In this document: positions 55,203 through 64,000 of the stretch, piece by piece
Layout: each line of letters starts with the position of its first letter
How positions within the stretch are numbered: position 1 is the first letter of the stretch
Assembly: GCA_927443345.1 (NCBI GenBank)
Contig: CAKMKJ010000006.1
Coordinates: forward strand, 62,001 to 126,000
DNA: 64,000 nt
Direction: 5' to 3'
From: an uncultured Anaerolineaceae bacterium
GTDB taxonomy: Bacteria; Chloroflexota; Anaerolineae; Anaerolineales; Anaerolineaceae
Notes under the pieces: model-generated
The model's database searches: none
Seen by the model: only the letters and a program-made list of their open reading frames with translations
Told to the model about the DNA's origin: nothing
Program-made: the position numbers and the translations under genes

Positions 55203-55258
55203 GGCGGTTAGGGGTCAAAATCCCACTACCGCCCGGGGTGGTTAACCAAAAGGTTAAC
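55203..55258 (-). terminator. Hairpin region after hsp20
   Basis: GGTTAACC/GGTTAACT arms around AAAA overlap the stop codon. Further on, GGGCGGTTAGGG pairs with CCCACTACCGCCC; an A-rich/T-poor tail makes termination uncertain. Confidence 0.5.
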
Positions 55259-55757
55259 TCGATTTAATCTCGATCTTGTGGGTCTGTTTGGCTGCTGCAG
55301 GTGTTTTGGGCAAGGTAATGTTGAGTATGCCGTTTTTGAAATTAGCCTCAACCTTTTCTTGCTGAATTTCGCTCACCAACGGAATCGTTCTTTGGAAGGA
55401 TCCGTAAGACCTTTCAACCCGATGGAAATTTTTTCCTTTTTCTTCAACGTCGTTTTTCTTTTCACCGCTGATAATCAAAGATTCATTCTCCAAAGTAAGT
55501 TGAATGTCTTTTTCTTCCATGCCAGGCAGTTCAGCGGTCACTAACATAGCCGCTTCGGTTTCGCATACATCAATACGGGGCATGAAATCTGACGCAGTAC
55601 GCGTAGCGGGAACTGAAAGCAGGGTGAAGGGATCATTGAAGAACTGGTCGAACATGCGGTTCATTTCGTTCTGGATCGCCATCACGGGGGTTTCGTTTTC
55701 GCGCCGGGCTGGCATTGTATTGCCTCGGCGCCGTAAAGGAAGAATGCTACTGTTCAT
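55254..55757 (-). CDS. Hsp20/alpha-crystallin small heat-shock protein
   Basis: 167 residues. N-terminal arm (about 1-60; MNRMFDQFFNDPF), alpha-crystallin domain (about 60-150; AAMLVTAELPGMEEKDIQLT, RTIPLVSEIQQEKVEANFKN, GILNITLPK) and an I-x-I/V tail (HKIEIKSS). An ATP-independent holdase forming oligomers. AGGAGG 6 nt before the ATG. An imperfect hairpin follows its stop (55203-55240 region). Confidence 0.95.
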   Translation of the reverse strand: MNSSILPLRRRGNTMPARRENETPVMAIQNEMNRMFDQFFNDPFTLLSVPATRTASDFMPRIDVCETEAAMLVTAELPGMEEKDIQLTLENESLIISGEKKNDVEEKGKNFHRVERSYGSFQRTIPLVSEIQQEKVEANFKNGILNITLPKTPAAAKQTHKIEIKSS

Positions 55758-55877
55758 TTTGACCTCCTTATGGTCACCAAAAATTATTGATACTCCAAAT
55801 ATAAAAATGAAGGATTAAAAATTTGAAAGAGAAATATCAGAAGTATGTTAAAAAGAGACAGCTATCTCAATTGTGCA

Positions 55878-56687
55878 TCAAATATTTTGCAATAAGAAAT
55901 TCTGATAAACAATCTCGCCGGTTTGGAATCCTTTATATATCCATGTGTCTTTATTCCCTGCAAATTCTCGCAGTAATTTGTGCAGCATTTTCGGAACTCC
56001 GCGTTGAATATTTGCAAACCGGCGGCCATGGTCAGCATCTAATGCCTTGATTACATTAGGGGTTATATTCTCATGAGTGAGGAGGACCATCCCGCTTTGT
56101 TTTAGTTGTTCTTCAAGCTCATCAAGTTGTTCAAGATTACGAAAATCAGCAAACATGAAATAACCACCCGGTTTCAAGACACGCTTGACTTGTGCAAGGA
56201 AATCCACCATCGACCCATAACAGTGAGAAGACTCCACATTCAGTACGATATCAAAGCTCTGGTCGTCGAAAGGAAGATTTTCAGCGTCGCCAGGTACAAA
56301 ACTCAGTCCTTCAACGCGATAATGTTCCAAACACAGGTTGACGGCATTGTCTGAATAATCCACACCGACTACACTCGCCGGATTAAGGTAGCGTTTGATG
56401 TAATCCGCTCCACCACCCCGCCCGCTGCCCACTTCCAGTAGCTTAAGTCCGCGCAATTCTACTGCACCTGCAACGTAATGGTACAACTGAATACAGGTGC
56501 GGTTTATCTCATCTTCCGCTTGTAAAACTAGATCTGCTGTTGCATTATCGGGGGCATAACCGTAATTCATGAAGGTCCAGTCTCGTTTTTGATAGCCAGA
56601 AGCCATAAGCTGGTACATCTGTTTACGAGAAGATTTTCTGAATTTTGGAAAAAGGTCACACATTTTGGTGTAATACTTGGCTAACAT
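55878..56687 (-). CDS. SAM-dependent methyltransferase, lipid/polyketide type
   Basis: Start at ATG 56687 (MLAKYYTKMCDLFPKFRKSS), with AGGAG 4-5 nt upstream; longer frames lack a ribosome site. 269 residues. Motif I LKLLEVGSGRGGGADYIKRY, motif II VVGVDYSDNAV, then GDAENLPFDDQSFDIVLNVE. The Y-x-x-x-Y-N-terminus and GSGRGGG resemble phthiotriolone/ubiquinone-type O- or C-methyltransferases. Substrate unknown, perhaps a lipid. Confidence 0.9.
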   Translation of the reverse strand: MLAKYYTKMCDLFPKFRKSSRKQMYQLMASGYQKRDWTFMNYGYAPDNATADLVLQAEDEINRTCIQLYHYVAGAVELRGLKLLEVGSGRGGGADYIKRYLNPASVVGVDYSDNAVNLCLEHYRVEGLSFVPGDAENLPFDDQSFDIVLNVESSHCYGSMVDFLAQVKRVLKPGGYFMFADFRNLEQLDELEEQLKQSGMVLLTHENITPNVIKALDADHGRRFANIQRGVPKMLHKLLREFAGNKDTWIYKGFQTGEIVYQNFLLQNI

Positions 56688-57034
56688 AACTCTCCTGAAC
56701 ACTGAATAATTTTTAACCGATAAGTACCATAGGATATGGGAAACATAGCTCAATATTGAAAATCGACTGTGTTAATCATTCCAGAATTTCTGGTCTCTAG
56801 TAGACCGAATCAGTTTCTATTATACATTTAGAAAAATTCCGATTACAGTAATTGACTTCGAATGTGGGTAATCCATATTAGGCGAGATAGCATGGTTTTG
56901 GAGAGAGAAATATATAAAGAGGGTAAAAAAGGATCTTCCACTGGTTGAGGGGGGCAACCAGCAGAAGATCACCATTATTATAGCAAATTTTTGCAATCCA
57001 AATATTAAATTGTTGGTAAATTTGCAAAACTCTA
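56688..57034. other. Intergenic gap containing an ACD terminator
   Basis: About 347 bp. Apart from the hairpin at 56925-56971 no feature is evident. Confidence 0.5.
56925..56971 (-). terminator. Terminator of the acetate-CoA ligase gene
   Basis: GATCTTC (56932-56938) with TGGTTG pairs with CAACCA and GAAGATC (56964-56970), a two-part stem with small mismatches. TTTTTT follows on the minus strand. Confidence 0.85.
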
Positions 57035-59131
57035 TTAGCTCAGAATGATGCGCCCATCCAGCACAAGCGCGCCTTCACCCTTTGTGTGAACTAACAGCGG
57101 ATTCACTTCTACCTCAGCAATTTCCGGGAAATCCAGTGCAAGCTGACCCAGTCGCTGGATGCATGAAACCACAGCATCTAGATCTGAGGCGGGTATTCCG
57201 CGGAAACCTCTGAGCAATTTTCCCGCGCCGGTTTCGTTAATCATCTCAAGTGCTTCTTTTTCACTAATGGGTGCAACTCTGAAAGAGACATCTTTGAACA
57301 ATTCAACATAAACGCCGCCCAATCCGAACATCAAAAGTGGACCGAAGCCTGGGTCACGGCGCATTCCTACAATCACTTCCTGTCCGCCGCCAGCCATTTG
57401 TTCGATCAACACACCTTCCAGTTTGGCTTCAGGCATCTTGCGCCCGATGTCGATGAACATACGTTCATAGGCTGCCATGACTTCAGTTTCGTTTTGCAGG
57501 TTCAGAATAATGCCGCCAACATCTGATTTATGCAAAATTTGCGGAGAAACAATTTTCATTACCACCGGAAAGCCAATTTCCTCTGCCAGTGTGGCTGCAG
57601 CCACCGGATTTGTGGCCAGACCACCTTTGATCATCGAAAGTCCATAAGCCGCCAGAATGGGCCGTGTCTCAGCCTCACCAAAGACTTTTGATGCCCCTGG
57701 TGCTCGTATGATTTTTTCCGCGGCAGAACGATCCACGTTTGTGAGCGGCGTGATGGTTTCGATATTCTGACTGCGCCAATCGGCATAATCCAGCATGGCT
57801 TTTAATACCCTGCCCATAGATTCAGGGTGAACAAACATGGGCATGCGGTTGCCTTGCAGCACCAGTCTGGCTTCGGTTACTGATATGTCGCCCATAATGC
57901 AGGTCAGCACCGGTCGTGTCGAGCCTTGAGAGGCATCCACAATGGCCTGGGCAACCCCTGCAGGGTTCACCAAAGATTGCGGTACAAGCATGGGAATGAC
58001 AATATCCACATTTTTGTCTGAAATGAGCTGTTTGACCGCCATTGCATAATCGGCAGGTTCTGCGCCGCCCAACATATCCACCGGGTTGCCCACCTGCGCC
58101 GCCGGATTGAGATGCTGGCGCAGTACCTCACGAGTATCCACTTCGAGGTCTTCAAGGAAGATACCGTGGGCAGAAAGTGAATCCGAGGCCAGGGCGGCTG
58201 GTCCGCCGGCATTGGTGAGGATGACAGCCCGCTTGCCAGTCGGCAGGGGTTGAAAATCCAGACACATCGAAACATCGAAAAGCTCCGCCACGGTGTCGAC
58301 TTCAATCACACCTGCCTGTTTAAAGGCAGCCTGGTAGGCTGAATAAGAGCCCGCCAGCGAACCAGTGTGTGACGAAACCGCCCGCGCCCCCGCGCTGGTA
58401 CGTCCGGCTTTGAGCAGCACAATCGGTTTTTTACGCGAGACTTCGCGCGCCACTTCTAGAAAACGACGCCCGTCACGTATTTGTTCAACATAAGCAGCGA
58501 TGACCGTTGTATTGGGGTCATCGCCCAAATATTCAATGATGTCCGTTTCAGTCACGTCCGCTTCGTTGCCAAGGCTGAGGAAGTGTGAAAAGCCAACTTT
58601 CTTGCCCTGAACCAAATCCACTACGCCGCCGCACACAGCCCCTGACTGAGAGAGAAAACCAATGCCACCTACATCAGGCAAACCGCTGATGAAGGTGGTG
58701 TTCAATCCATTATGCAGGTTAACCAGCCCAACACAATTGGGTCCAATCAAACGCATTTGATATTCTGCGGCGATCTTCAAGCATTGGGTTTCCAATTCCG
58801 TACCACCAGCGCCGGTTTCTTTGAAACCGCCTGATATGATCACCACAGCCTTAATTCCACGTTTGCCGCAAGCTTCAAGCGCTTCAGGTGTTGCCGGCGC
58901 AGGCAAGATGATTACGGCCAGATCTACCGGGTTTGGAACATCTGCGATATCTGCATAACACTTGCGCCCCAAAATATCTTCTGAACCGGGGTTGACAGGG
59001 TAAATGCCGCCTTGGTAGTTGTAATCGATCAGGTTCTTTAAAATACCGTGACTCAGCTTACGCGGATTGGCTGATGCGCCGATCACAGCAACGCCAGTGG
59101 CTTCAAAAAATGGACGCAGGGAAGAGGGCAT
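57035..59131 (-). CDS. ADP-forming acetate-CoA ligase, fused alpha-beta
   Basis: 698 residues. CoA-binding Rossmann domain (about 10-130; GVAVIGASANPRKLSHGILK), succinyl-CoA-ligase-like domains (about 140-450; FLSQSGAVCGGVVDL, active-site SHTGSLAGSY) and a C-terminal ATP-grasp domain (about 470-690; GFPVVMKIVSPQILHKSDVG, GFGPLLMFGLGGVYVELFKD). It makes ATP from acetyl-CoA or another acyl-CoA, releasing the acid, a substrate-level energy step typical of anaerobes. ATG with AGGAC upstream. Monocistronic with its own terminator. Confidence 0.95.
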   Translation of the reverse strand: MPSSLRPFFEATGVAVIGASANPRKLSHGILKNLIDYNYQGGIYPVNPGSEDILGRKCYADIADVPNPVDLAVIILPAPATPEALEACGKRGIKAVVIISGGFKETGAGGTELETQCLKIAAEYQMRLIGPNCVGLVNLHNGLNTTFISGLPDVGGIGFLSQSGAVCGGVVDLVQGKKVGFSHFLSLGNEADVTETDIIEYLGDDPNTTVIAAYVEQIRDGRRFLEVAREVSRKKPIVLLKAGRTSAGARAVSSHTGSLAGSYSAYQAAFKQAGVIEVDTVAELFDVSMCLDFQPLPTGKRAVILTNAGGPAALASDSLSAHGIFLEDLEVDTREVLRQHLNPAAQVGNPVDMLGGAEPADYAMAVKQLISDKNVDIVIPMLVPQSLVNPAGVAQAIVDASQGSTRPVLTCIMGDISVTEARLVLQGNRMPMFVHPESMGRVLKAMLDYADWRSQNIETITPLTNVDRSAAEKIIRAPGASKVFGEAETRPILAAYGLSMIKGGLATNPVAAATLAEEIGFPVVMKIVSPQILHKSDVGGIILNLQNETEVMAAYERMFIDIGRKMPEAKLEGVLIEQMAGGGQEVIVGMRRDPGFGPLLMFGLGGVYVELFKDVSFRVAPISEKEALEMINETGAGKLLRGFRGIPASDLDAVVSCIQRLGQLALDFPEIAEVEVNPLLVHTKGEGALVLDGRIILS

Positions 59132-59197
59132 GGAATGTCCTTTCGCAAACAGAATGGGATTGTTCTGGGTTGATTATATCAAGGTGGTTCAATGAGG

Positions 59198-60148
59198 TTA
59201 AGGTTGAGCGATGGGGTCTGGCCAGGCATCCATGTAAAAATTCATATACTCCTGCACATGGGTTTGCCAATAATTTCGAGTATGGCTACCAGGATAGATA
59301 TGAAATTCGGGCCGAATGCCGTTGGCCAGCAGCACTTTGACGTAATAATCAATATCGGGGGCTAAAGAATCCTGTTCGCCGCGGTCAAGATAAATGCGAG
59401 GGAAATCTTCAACGGTATGGGTCTCAAGCTGTTTTTGAACCCAGTTGGAATCGCCGAACATCAACCCGTAACTATGACCGCCTAAGGTGCCAAAGGAGTC
59501 AATGTAACGCATGGCGAGTTTGATGGCCCAACCGCCTCCGCGTGAGATACCGCCGATGGCCCGACACTCTTTTATAGTACAAGTAGCATAATTAGCATCC
59601 ACCCACGGGATCAGATCGTTTATGATGGAATCTGGGAATTTGGAAATAGAATTGTCTTCAAGAAAAAGCTCTTCAAAAGGGAAAATCATGATGAATGGCG
59701 TCTGGCCTTTGCTGATGGCCAAATCTGCGATGCCATTGACACCTAAACTGATCCAGTAGCTATCATCCATGCCCTGCCCATGTAACAGGTAAAGAACGGG
59801 GTAGTTGCCAGTTGGGTTGTAGCAGGGCGGAAGGTAAATAGATACAGGCATCGACACTCCAAGCGCATTGGATGGTACCGATACCTTATTGACGGTTCCT
59901 CTAATCTCGGCACAGGGGGTTGCTGTCGCGGTTGCAGTGGCCGTGGGAGTCACAGTGGGTGTTGCAGTTGAAGTTGGAGTGACTGTAATAGTGGCTGTGG
60001 CCGATGCTTCAGGCGTATGCGTTAGAAAAGGAGTTGGGGTTGTACTCAAGCGCAAAATAGTTGAACTCAAAGCACATCCACTAATTAGAATGACAATAAA
60101 GATACCGGTACAGACAGTGAAAATTCTCTTCTGAAGAGTGCGATTCAT
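59198..60148 (-). CDS. Secreted esterase, EsterD/feruloyl-esterase fold
   Basis: 316 residues. Lipoprotein signal (LISGCALSS, Cys26), a long Thr/Pro-Thr linker (about 35-80), then an alpha/beta-hydrolase of the Esterase-D type: VLYLLHGQGMDDSYW (oxyanion), nucleophile GGISRGGGW, acid near DRGEQDSLAPD and His in YPGSHTRNYW. Anchored outside the membrane, acts on an ester, possibly a plant or sugar ester. Coupled to the upstream acyltransferase by a 4-bp overlap. Confidence 0.9.
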   Translation of the reverse strand: MNRTLQKRIFTVCTGIFIVILISGCALSSTILRLSTTPTPFLTHTPEASATATITVTPTSTATPTVTPTATATATATPCAEIRGTVNKVSVPSNALGVSMPVSIYLPPCYNPTGNYPVLYLLHGQGMDDSYWISLGVNGIADLAISKGQTPFIMIFPFEELFLEDNSISKFPDSIINDLIPWVDANYATCTIKECRAIGGISRGGGWAIKLAMRYIDSFGTLGGHSYGLMFGDSNWVQKQLETHTVEDFPRIYLDRGEQDSLAPDIDYYVKVLLANGIRPEFHIYPGSHTRNYWQTHVQEYMNFYMDAWPDPIAQP

Positions 60149-61059
60149 ATCTTTGGAACCTCATTTTTCGCTTCAGGCCAAACCGGCAGAAACATCATCC
60201 ACTGACTGGGATCAAGCCGGATAAACTGTTCAGCAATCTTTAGAACTTTTTCAGCGTTGAACACTAATTCATCATGTGTATCTTCACGATGCTCGAACTC
60301 TACTTGAGGTGAAACATCCACGACTATTGTACTATCAGCAAGCGTTTCAAAACCAAGCACAAAGACCCTGGCGTTGGTTTTGAGCGCCAGTCTGACATAA
60401 GCCACTGGCAACGCGGCCTTTCGGCCAAAAAATTGTGGCTGCTGATCAGATTGATCTATGGGGCGATCAATACCGGTAGCCACGGTTCCTCCGCTTTGCA
60501 GTCGCTGCCGGGCCTGCTGCATGGCTTCCATACTTAAGGGTACAACTTCCATGCCGCGATCATTGCGCAATTTATTTTGCCAGGCATATCCCTTGTTGGG
60601 ATTTGGAATGGCTAACGTCAGGAACTTGAATCCAAGGTGAGCGAGATACAAACCGCTTAGATTAAACCCTGACAGGTGTGGCATCAGCATCAATGTTCCT
60701 TGCTTGCTTTTTGAAAACATGCACTCATGCATCATTTTCTCAAATTCGGGGGTTAGTCTCACAAATTTTCGAATCTCATCAGGCCGGTCAAGATTATGAT
60801 AAAAATCATAAAGTGCTTTACCCTGGTTTTGATACACCTTACGAATGGCCTGACGAAGCTGCCGAGCACTGAGTTTGCCATCGTGAGCAACCCATTGATT
60901 GAGGCTGATAGCGCGAAAGGTTGGGCTAAAAACCCGGTTACCAGCCAGGTAAGATAAGACAGCAGCAACGGGATGTCCGATGAAGTTGGGAAGACCCTGA
61001 CTTAATGCCAATATTGCAGCAGTGCCCAGTGTCTGTGGGGTGGAGTCGTCATATTTCAT
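60145..61059 (-). CDS. LpxL/HtrB-like lipid acyltransferase
   Basis: 304 residues. One hydrophobic N-terminal segment and a lysophospholipid acyltransferase fold: FDFYHNLDRPDEIRKFVRLT-like region, motif MPHLSGFNLSGL and GTVATGIDRPIDQ. In most members the first block is HxxxxD/E; here position +5 is Asn (HLSGFN), so activity or mechanism could differ. Chloroflexota lack classical lipid A, so a glycolipid target is likely. Its stop overlaps the esterase start. Confidence 0.8.
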   Translation of the reverse strand: MKYDDSTPQTLGTAAILALSQGLPNFIGHPVAAVLSYLAGNRVFSPTFRAISLNQWVAHDGKLSARQLRQAIRKVYQNQGKALYDFYHNLDRPDEIRKFVRLTPEFEKMMHECMFSKSKQGTLMLMPHLSGFNLSGLYLAHLGFKFLTLAIPNPNKGYAWQNKLRNDRGMEVVPLSMEAMQQARQRLQSGGTVATGIDRPIDQSDQQPQFFGRKAALPVAYVRLALKTNARVFVLGFETLADSTIVVDVSPQVEFEHREDTHDELVFNAEKVLKIAEQFIRLDPSQWMMFLPVWPEAKNEVPKI

Positions 61060-61213
61060 AATCTTTGAGCTTTATTTTATCTAACTACTGAAGTTTTAGG
61101 AATACCCGGTAAATTTTGTAACTAAACCGATGTATCTGTGTTAAACAATTGGTTATGGTAGAATGTTCCTGCGTGAAGTTCTGCTCGCCAACCCCCATTC
61201 TTCGGAGAATAAT

Positions 61214-62524
61214 ATGATAAATACTATCCCGGTTAAATTGAAAGATCGAAGAGCCCGAAGGTCATGGTATTTTTATGATTTTGGCAACTCTGCGTATGCT
61301 GCAGTCGTTTTATTAGCCGTTTTTTCTGCTTATTTTAAAGGTGTTGTCGTTGGAGGTGCTGAAGGCACCCGTTTGTGGGGAATTGCCGTGGGCACGGCAG
61401 CTATTTTAGTAGCCATTATCTCACCAGTTCTTGGTTCAATTGCAGATTTTTCAAAAGCAAAGAAGAAATTGCTCTTTATCTTTACCTCGATCTCAATCAT
61501 ATTCACTGGTCTCCTGTTCTTTGTAGGGCCTGGTGATGTCATCATGGCGATGACCTTCTTCATCCTGGCTGAAATAGGCTACCGAGGTGCACAGGTCTTT
61601 TACGATGCACTCCTGGTTGATGTGTCTACACCTGAAACGATTGGCGCAGTTTCTGGCAAAGGCTGGGCGATCGGTTCCATTGGTGGCGTCGTCTGCCTTG
61701 TAATTGTGCTGGCTTTACTTAAAGGCTTTAATGTCCCGGTTCAGTATGCCTTCCTGGTTACCGCTTTGTTTTACACCGCTTCAGCATTACCTACATTTTT
61801 ATGGGTAAAACAAATCTCTGAACCAGAAAAGCTGCCCCCCGGTGAAACCACCTTTGGATTGGCATTCAAAAAACTTGCCGACACCTTCAAAGCTATCAAG
61901 AGTTACAAAGAATTCGTTAAATACATGGTTGCCTTTTTAATCTACAACGACGGCATCATGATGTTAATGGATTTTGCTGCCATTATCGGCGCTACTTTAT
62001 TTGGTGTGGACCAGACCCAATTGATCATCTTTGTGATCATTATTCAAATTGCAGGTGCTGGCGGTGCTTTCTTGTTCGGCAAAATCTCAGACCGTCGAAG
62101 CAGTAAAGAATCGGTTATTTATGCATTACTAATCTTGATTGGCGCAATCATCGCCTTGCTCTTCATTAAATCGATGGTGTTATTCTTCGTGGTGGGTGCA
62201 GTGGCCGGTTTCAGCCTTTCTGGTGCACAGGCAGTCAGCCGTTCGATGGTTAGCCAACTTGCGCCTCCAGATAAAGTTGCCGAATTTTACGGTTTTCTTT
62301 CTGTGGCTGGACGCACTTCAACTTTTATCGGACCGCTCGTGTTTGGTACTTTATCCTTCCGAATGCACAACTGGTACCAAAACCGTGGATTTGATGCGGT
62401 CGCCTCTGAACATAATGGATTGATGTGGGGCATTGGCTCCATTCTGGTCTTCCTTGTTATCGGACTTTTATTTCTTCTTAAAGTTCGTAAAGTGACCCAT
62501 AAAAACCCAATGGTCTTTGATTAA
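61214..62524 (+). CDS. UMF1/ATG22-type MFS transporter
   Basis: Start at ATG 61214 (MINTIPVKLKDRRARRSWYF), with GGAGAA upstream. 436 residues, 12 membrane helices. The opening YFYDFGNSAYAAVVLLAVFSAYF and GKGWAIGSIGGVVCLVIVLA match the UMF1 subfamily (Atg22-like permeases). Substrate unknown, suggested amino acids or osmolytes. It ends at a strong terminator. Confidence 0.93.
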   Translation: MINTIPVKLKDRRARRSWYFYDFGNSAYAAVVLLAVFSAYFKGVVVGGAEGTRLWGIAVGTAAILVAIISPVLGSIADFSKAKKKLLFIFTSISIIFTGLLFFVGPGDVIMAMTFFILAEIGYRGAQVFYDALLVDVSTPETIGAVSGKGWAIGSIGGVVCLVIVLALLKGFNVPVQYAFLVTALFYTASALPTFLWVKQISEPEKLPPGETTFGLAFKKLADTFKAIKSYKEFVKYMVAFLIYNDGIMMLMDFAAIIGATLFGVDQTQLIIFVIIIQIAGAGGAFLFGKISDRRSSKESVIYALLILIGAIIALLFIKSMVLFFVVGAVAGFSLSGAQAVSRSMVSQLAPPDKVAEFYGFLSVAGRTSTFIGPLVFGTLSFRMHNWYQNRGFDAVASEHNGLMWGIGSILVFLVIGLLFLLKVRKVTHKNPMVFD

Positions 62525-62537
62525 ATTTTACACAAAT

Positions 62538-62573
62538 CACCGCCAGAGAGTGATCTCTGGCGGTGAAATTTTT
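62538..62573 (+). terminator. Terminator after the MFS gene
   Basis: CACCGCCAGAGA (62538-62549) pairs perfectly with TCTCTGGCGGTG (62554-62565), loop GTGA, followed by AAATTTTT. Confidence 0.93.
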
Positions 62574-62597
62574 ATCAACCAAAGTATAATAAACCCT

Positions 62598-63329
62598 ATG
62601 ACAACAACCATCCGTTATCCTCGCCGCCGGGTTATACGCAAAATTTTAAAAACCGGTATCGCTGCCGCTTTTGGTATCCTGGCTGATTTCGAAATTGAAG
62701 GCCGGGAGAATATCCCATCTATGGGACCTCTTTTAGTGGTTGCCAATCATTTTCATTTTCTTGATCCTCTGGCTTTGATCCATACTGCCCCTTGGCCGAT
62801 GGAATTCATGGGAGGCGCTCAAACCCCCAATGCCCCCGGTGCTGTCGGATGGTTAAGCAAAGCTTTCGGCGTGATCCCAACTTATCGAGGCACCGGATCG
62901 CGTGAAACGCTGCAAAATGCAGAAGAAATTTTGAAGCAAAAAGGAGTGCTGGCAATCTTCCCTGAAGGCGGAAGTTGGGCGCAGGTTCTAAGGCCGGCCA
63001 GACCAGGCACTGCCTTTTTAGCCTGGCGGACAAAAGCCCAGATTCTGCCAGTTGGTCTGAACGATCTTGTTGGATTCTTTCAACGCATCAAATTCGGTCA
63101 GCGGGTTCATGTCAAGGTAAAGTTCGGTAAACCCTTCGGCCCTGTAGCAGCTTCTGACGGCTCCCGCCCGGGGCGTGAAGAATTGGATGAAATTGGACAT
63201 GACATCATGCAACACATCTCTTATCTTCTGCCCCCCGAACGGCAGGGATTCTATTCACCTGATCCTGCCATTCGAAATGCTGCACTCGGAACAGAAATTT
63301 ACCCCTGGGCAAACTTATCCGAAGTATAA
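62598..63329 (+). CDS. PlsC-like 1-acylglycerol-3-phosphate acyltransferase
   Basis: Start at ATG 62598 (MTTTIRYPRRRVIRKILKTG), because the frame upstream runs through the preceding terminator. 243 residues. Motif I NHFHFLDP (HX4D), motif III FPEGGSW, motif IV-like ILPVGLND. An N-terminal amphipathic/hydrophobic segment anchors it. It acylates a lysophospholipid at the inner leaflet. It ends in a perfect-palindrome terminator. Confidence 0.93.
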   Translation: MTTTIRYPRRRVIRKILKTGIAAAFGILADFEIEGRENIPSMGPLLVVANHFHFLDPLALIHTAPWPMEFMGGAQTPNAPGAVGWLSKAFGVIPTYRGTGSRETLQNAEEILKQKGVLAIFPEGGSWAQVLRPARPGTAFLAWRTKAQILPVGLNDLVGFFQRIKFGQRVHVKVKFGKPFGPVAASDGSRPGREELDEIGHDIMQHISYLLPPERQGFYSPDPAIRNAALGTEIYPWANLSEV

Positions 63330-63332
63330 ATG

Positions 63333-63358
63333 AAACCGGCGAAATTTCGCCGGTTTTT
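63333..63358 (+). terminator. Terminator after the PlsC-like gene
   Basis: Perfect palindrome AAACCGGCGAAA/TTTCGCCGGTTT (63333-63356) followed by TT. Confidence 0.92.
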
Positions 63359-63430
63359 GCAATCTTAACCTACTTTTTTTCATCATTTAAGCGATAATAA
63401 GTTAACCATCATTAGTAGACAGGATTAACT

Positions 63431-64000
63431 ATGAAAAGAATCGCCTTAATCATAATTATTGGTCTTTTTTTAATGGGTTGCAGCTTACCTTTCACTATTA
63501 ACTGGAATACTCCTCCAACTCAACAAATTGAAACACCGGTACAAATCAACGCAACTGAGACTGTGGATGTCATTGCAACCGAACCGCCAGCAGCCCACAC
63601 TGCAGCCCCCTTGAATGGAATTGAAATGAACCTGGGCAGTATCTATATGGTTCTTCCACCCTGTATGGCCGCGAATGCCACCGGCACGCTTGTTCCTGCA
63701 GTACCGTATGATGAATTCAACGGTCCAATGGAGTATTATCCTGAAAACCGCAAAATCGCTTTCCTGGGTTATCCACTTTCAGGCGGTTTTTTTGAGGCAA
63801 ATGGTTCCGATCATGGAGGATTGACTATTTATCCGATCGCTGATTTTGTTGCCATGAACCAAGCAGCCATCTCACCCATCGTGACAAATATGCAGATTCT
63901 TCTTGCTGACAAACCTGCTGCTCCTCAATCCATTCCTTTCCTGCCTGTTTTTAATGCCGCACAGGTTTTTAAAGCACAAGTAAAATATCTCGATTTCCAA
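63431..64000 (+). CDS. Lipoprotein, 5' part (cut by window end)
   Basis: ATG 63431 with AGGA 8 nt upstream. The frame stays open to the last base (190 codons). Signal MKRIALIIIIGLFLMGCSLP with lipobox LMGC (Cys17), then a polar Thr/Pro linker (about 25-65) and a folded domain beginning near NGIEMNLGSIYMVLPPCMAA. The rest, and thus the family, is outside the window. Typical of the many lipoproteins in this genome segment. Confidence 0.88.
   Translation, partial: MKRIALIIIIGLFLMGCSLPFTINWNTPPTQQIETPVQINATETVDVIATEPPAAHTAAPLNGIEMNLGSIYMVLPPCMAANATGTLVPAVPYDEFNGPMEYYPENRKIAFLGYPLSGGFFEANGSDHGGLTIYPIADFVAMNQAAISPIVTNMQILLADKPAAPQSIPFLPVFNAAQVFKAQVKYLDFQ

Noticed and set aside
1-64000. tRNA, rRNA or CRISPR array
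   Set aside because: No cloverleaf-like conserved blocks, ribosomal RNA signatures or regularly spaced repeats of 24-40 bp were seen on reading; a covariance search would settle tRNAs.

Overview
The window reads as a chromosomal segment of an anaerobic or facultative member of the Chloroflexota, most likely class Anaerolineae. This is an inference. It rests on the many lipoproteins with Thr/Pro-rich linkers, a very large BTAD/NB-ARC/TPR regulator, BMP-type nucleoside transport, fused ADP-forming acetate-CoA ligase, and paired ABC exporters of the kind common in that class. No rRNA, tRNA or CRISPR array was seen.

Layout. 0-9.7 kb: the end of a livF-like gene, a chemotaxis receptor, an intact IS256-family insertion with inverted ends and an 8-bp target duplication, an orphan gene, a PAS-GAF-GAF-GGDEF cyclase, a SprA-like protein and a propeller lipoprotein. 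9.7-12.5 kb: a scrambled AT-rich island with a broken copy of the SprA-like gene, IS-end-like repeats, a polytopic glycosyltransferase-like gene and a dead IS256 end. 12.6-17.4 kb: a PadR regulator with an MacB/FtsX-type ABC operon, then an XRE regulator with a membrane partner behind a promoter bracketed by two matching palindromes. 17.4-27.1 kb: a secreted M23-type protein, a histidine kinase, a zinc-ribbon membrane protein and a heterodimeric ABC exporter.

27.5-36.3 kb: one long operon of BMP lipoprotein, double ATPase and two permeases, followed by the Mo subunit and 2Fe-2S subunit of a xanthine-dehydrogenase-family hydroxylase and a cytosine-deaminase-like amidohydrolase. It looks like uptake plus oxidation and deamination of purines or related bases. 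It closes on a perfect-palindrome terminator. 36.4-44.2 kb: a membrane protein, Tex, a second patch of gene fragments, a phosphotransferase, a methyltransferase and a hypothetical protein whose broken partial copy lies 3 kb away. One intergenic stretch of about 250 bp occurs in diverged form in both fragment patches.

44.6-48.05 kb holds the most interesting locus: a three-gene heme-copper oxidoreductase. Subunit I has Asp at the expected Cu-B histidine position and Asp where oxidases have the cross-linked tyrosine. Subunit II keeps the CuA fold but has lost both Cys and one His ligand. A 34-codon single-helix gene lies 1 nt upstream. This pattern fits a nitric oxide reductase rather than an oxygen reductase. 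A Crp/Fnr regulator and a 2[4Fe-4S] ferredoxin follow. 48.8-64 kb: the SARP-like regulator with divergent small gene and lipoprotein, a bacterial GIDDTDS-domain protein, two methyltransferases, Hsp20, ADP-forming acetate-CoA ligase, an esterase/acyltransferase pair, a UMF1-type transporter, a PlsC-like acyltransferase and the start of a lipoprotein cut by the window edge.
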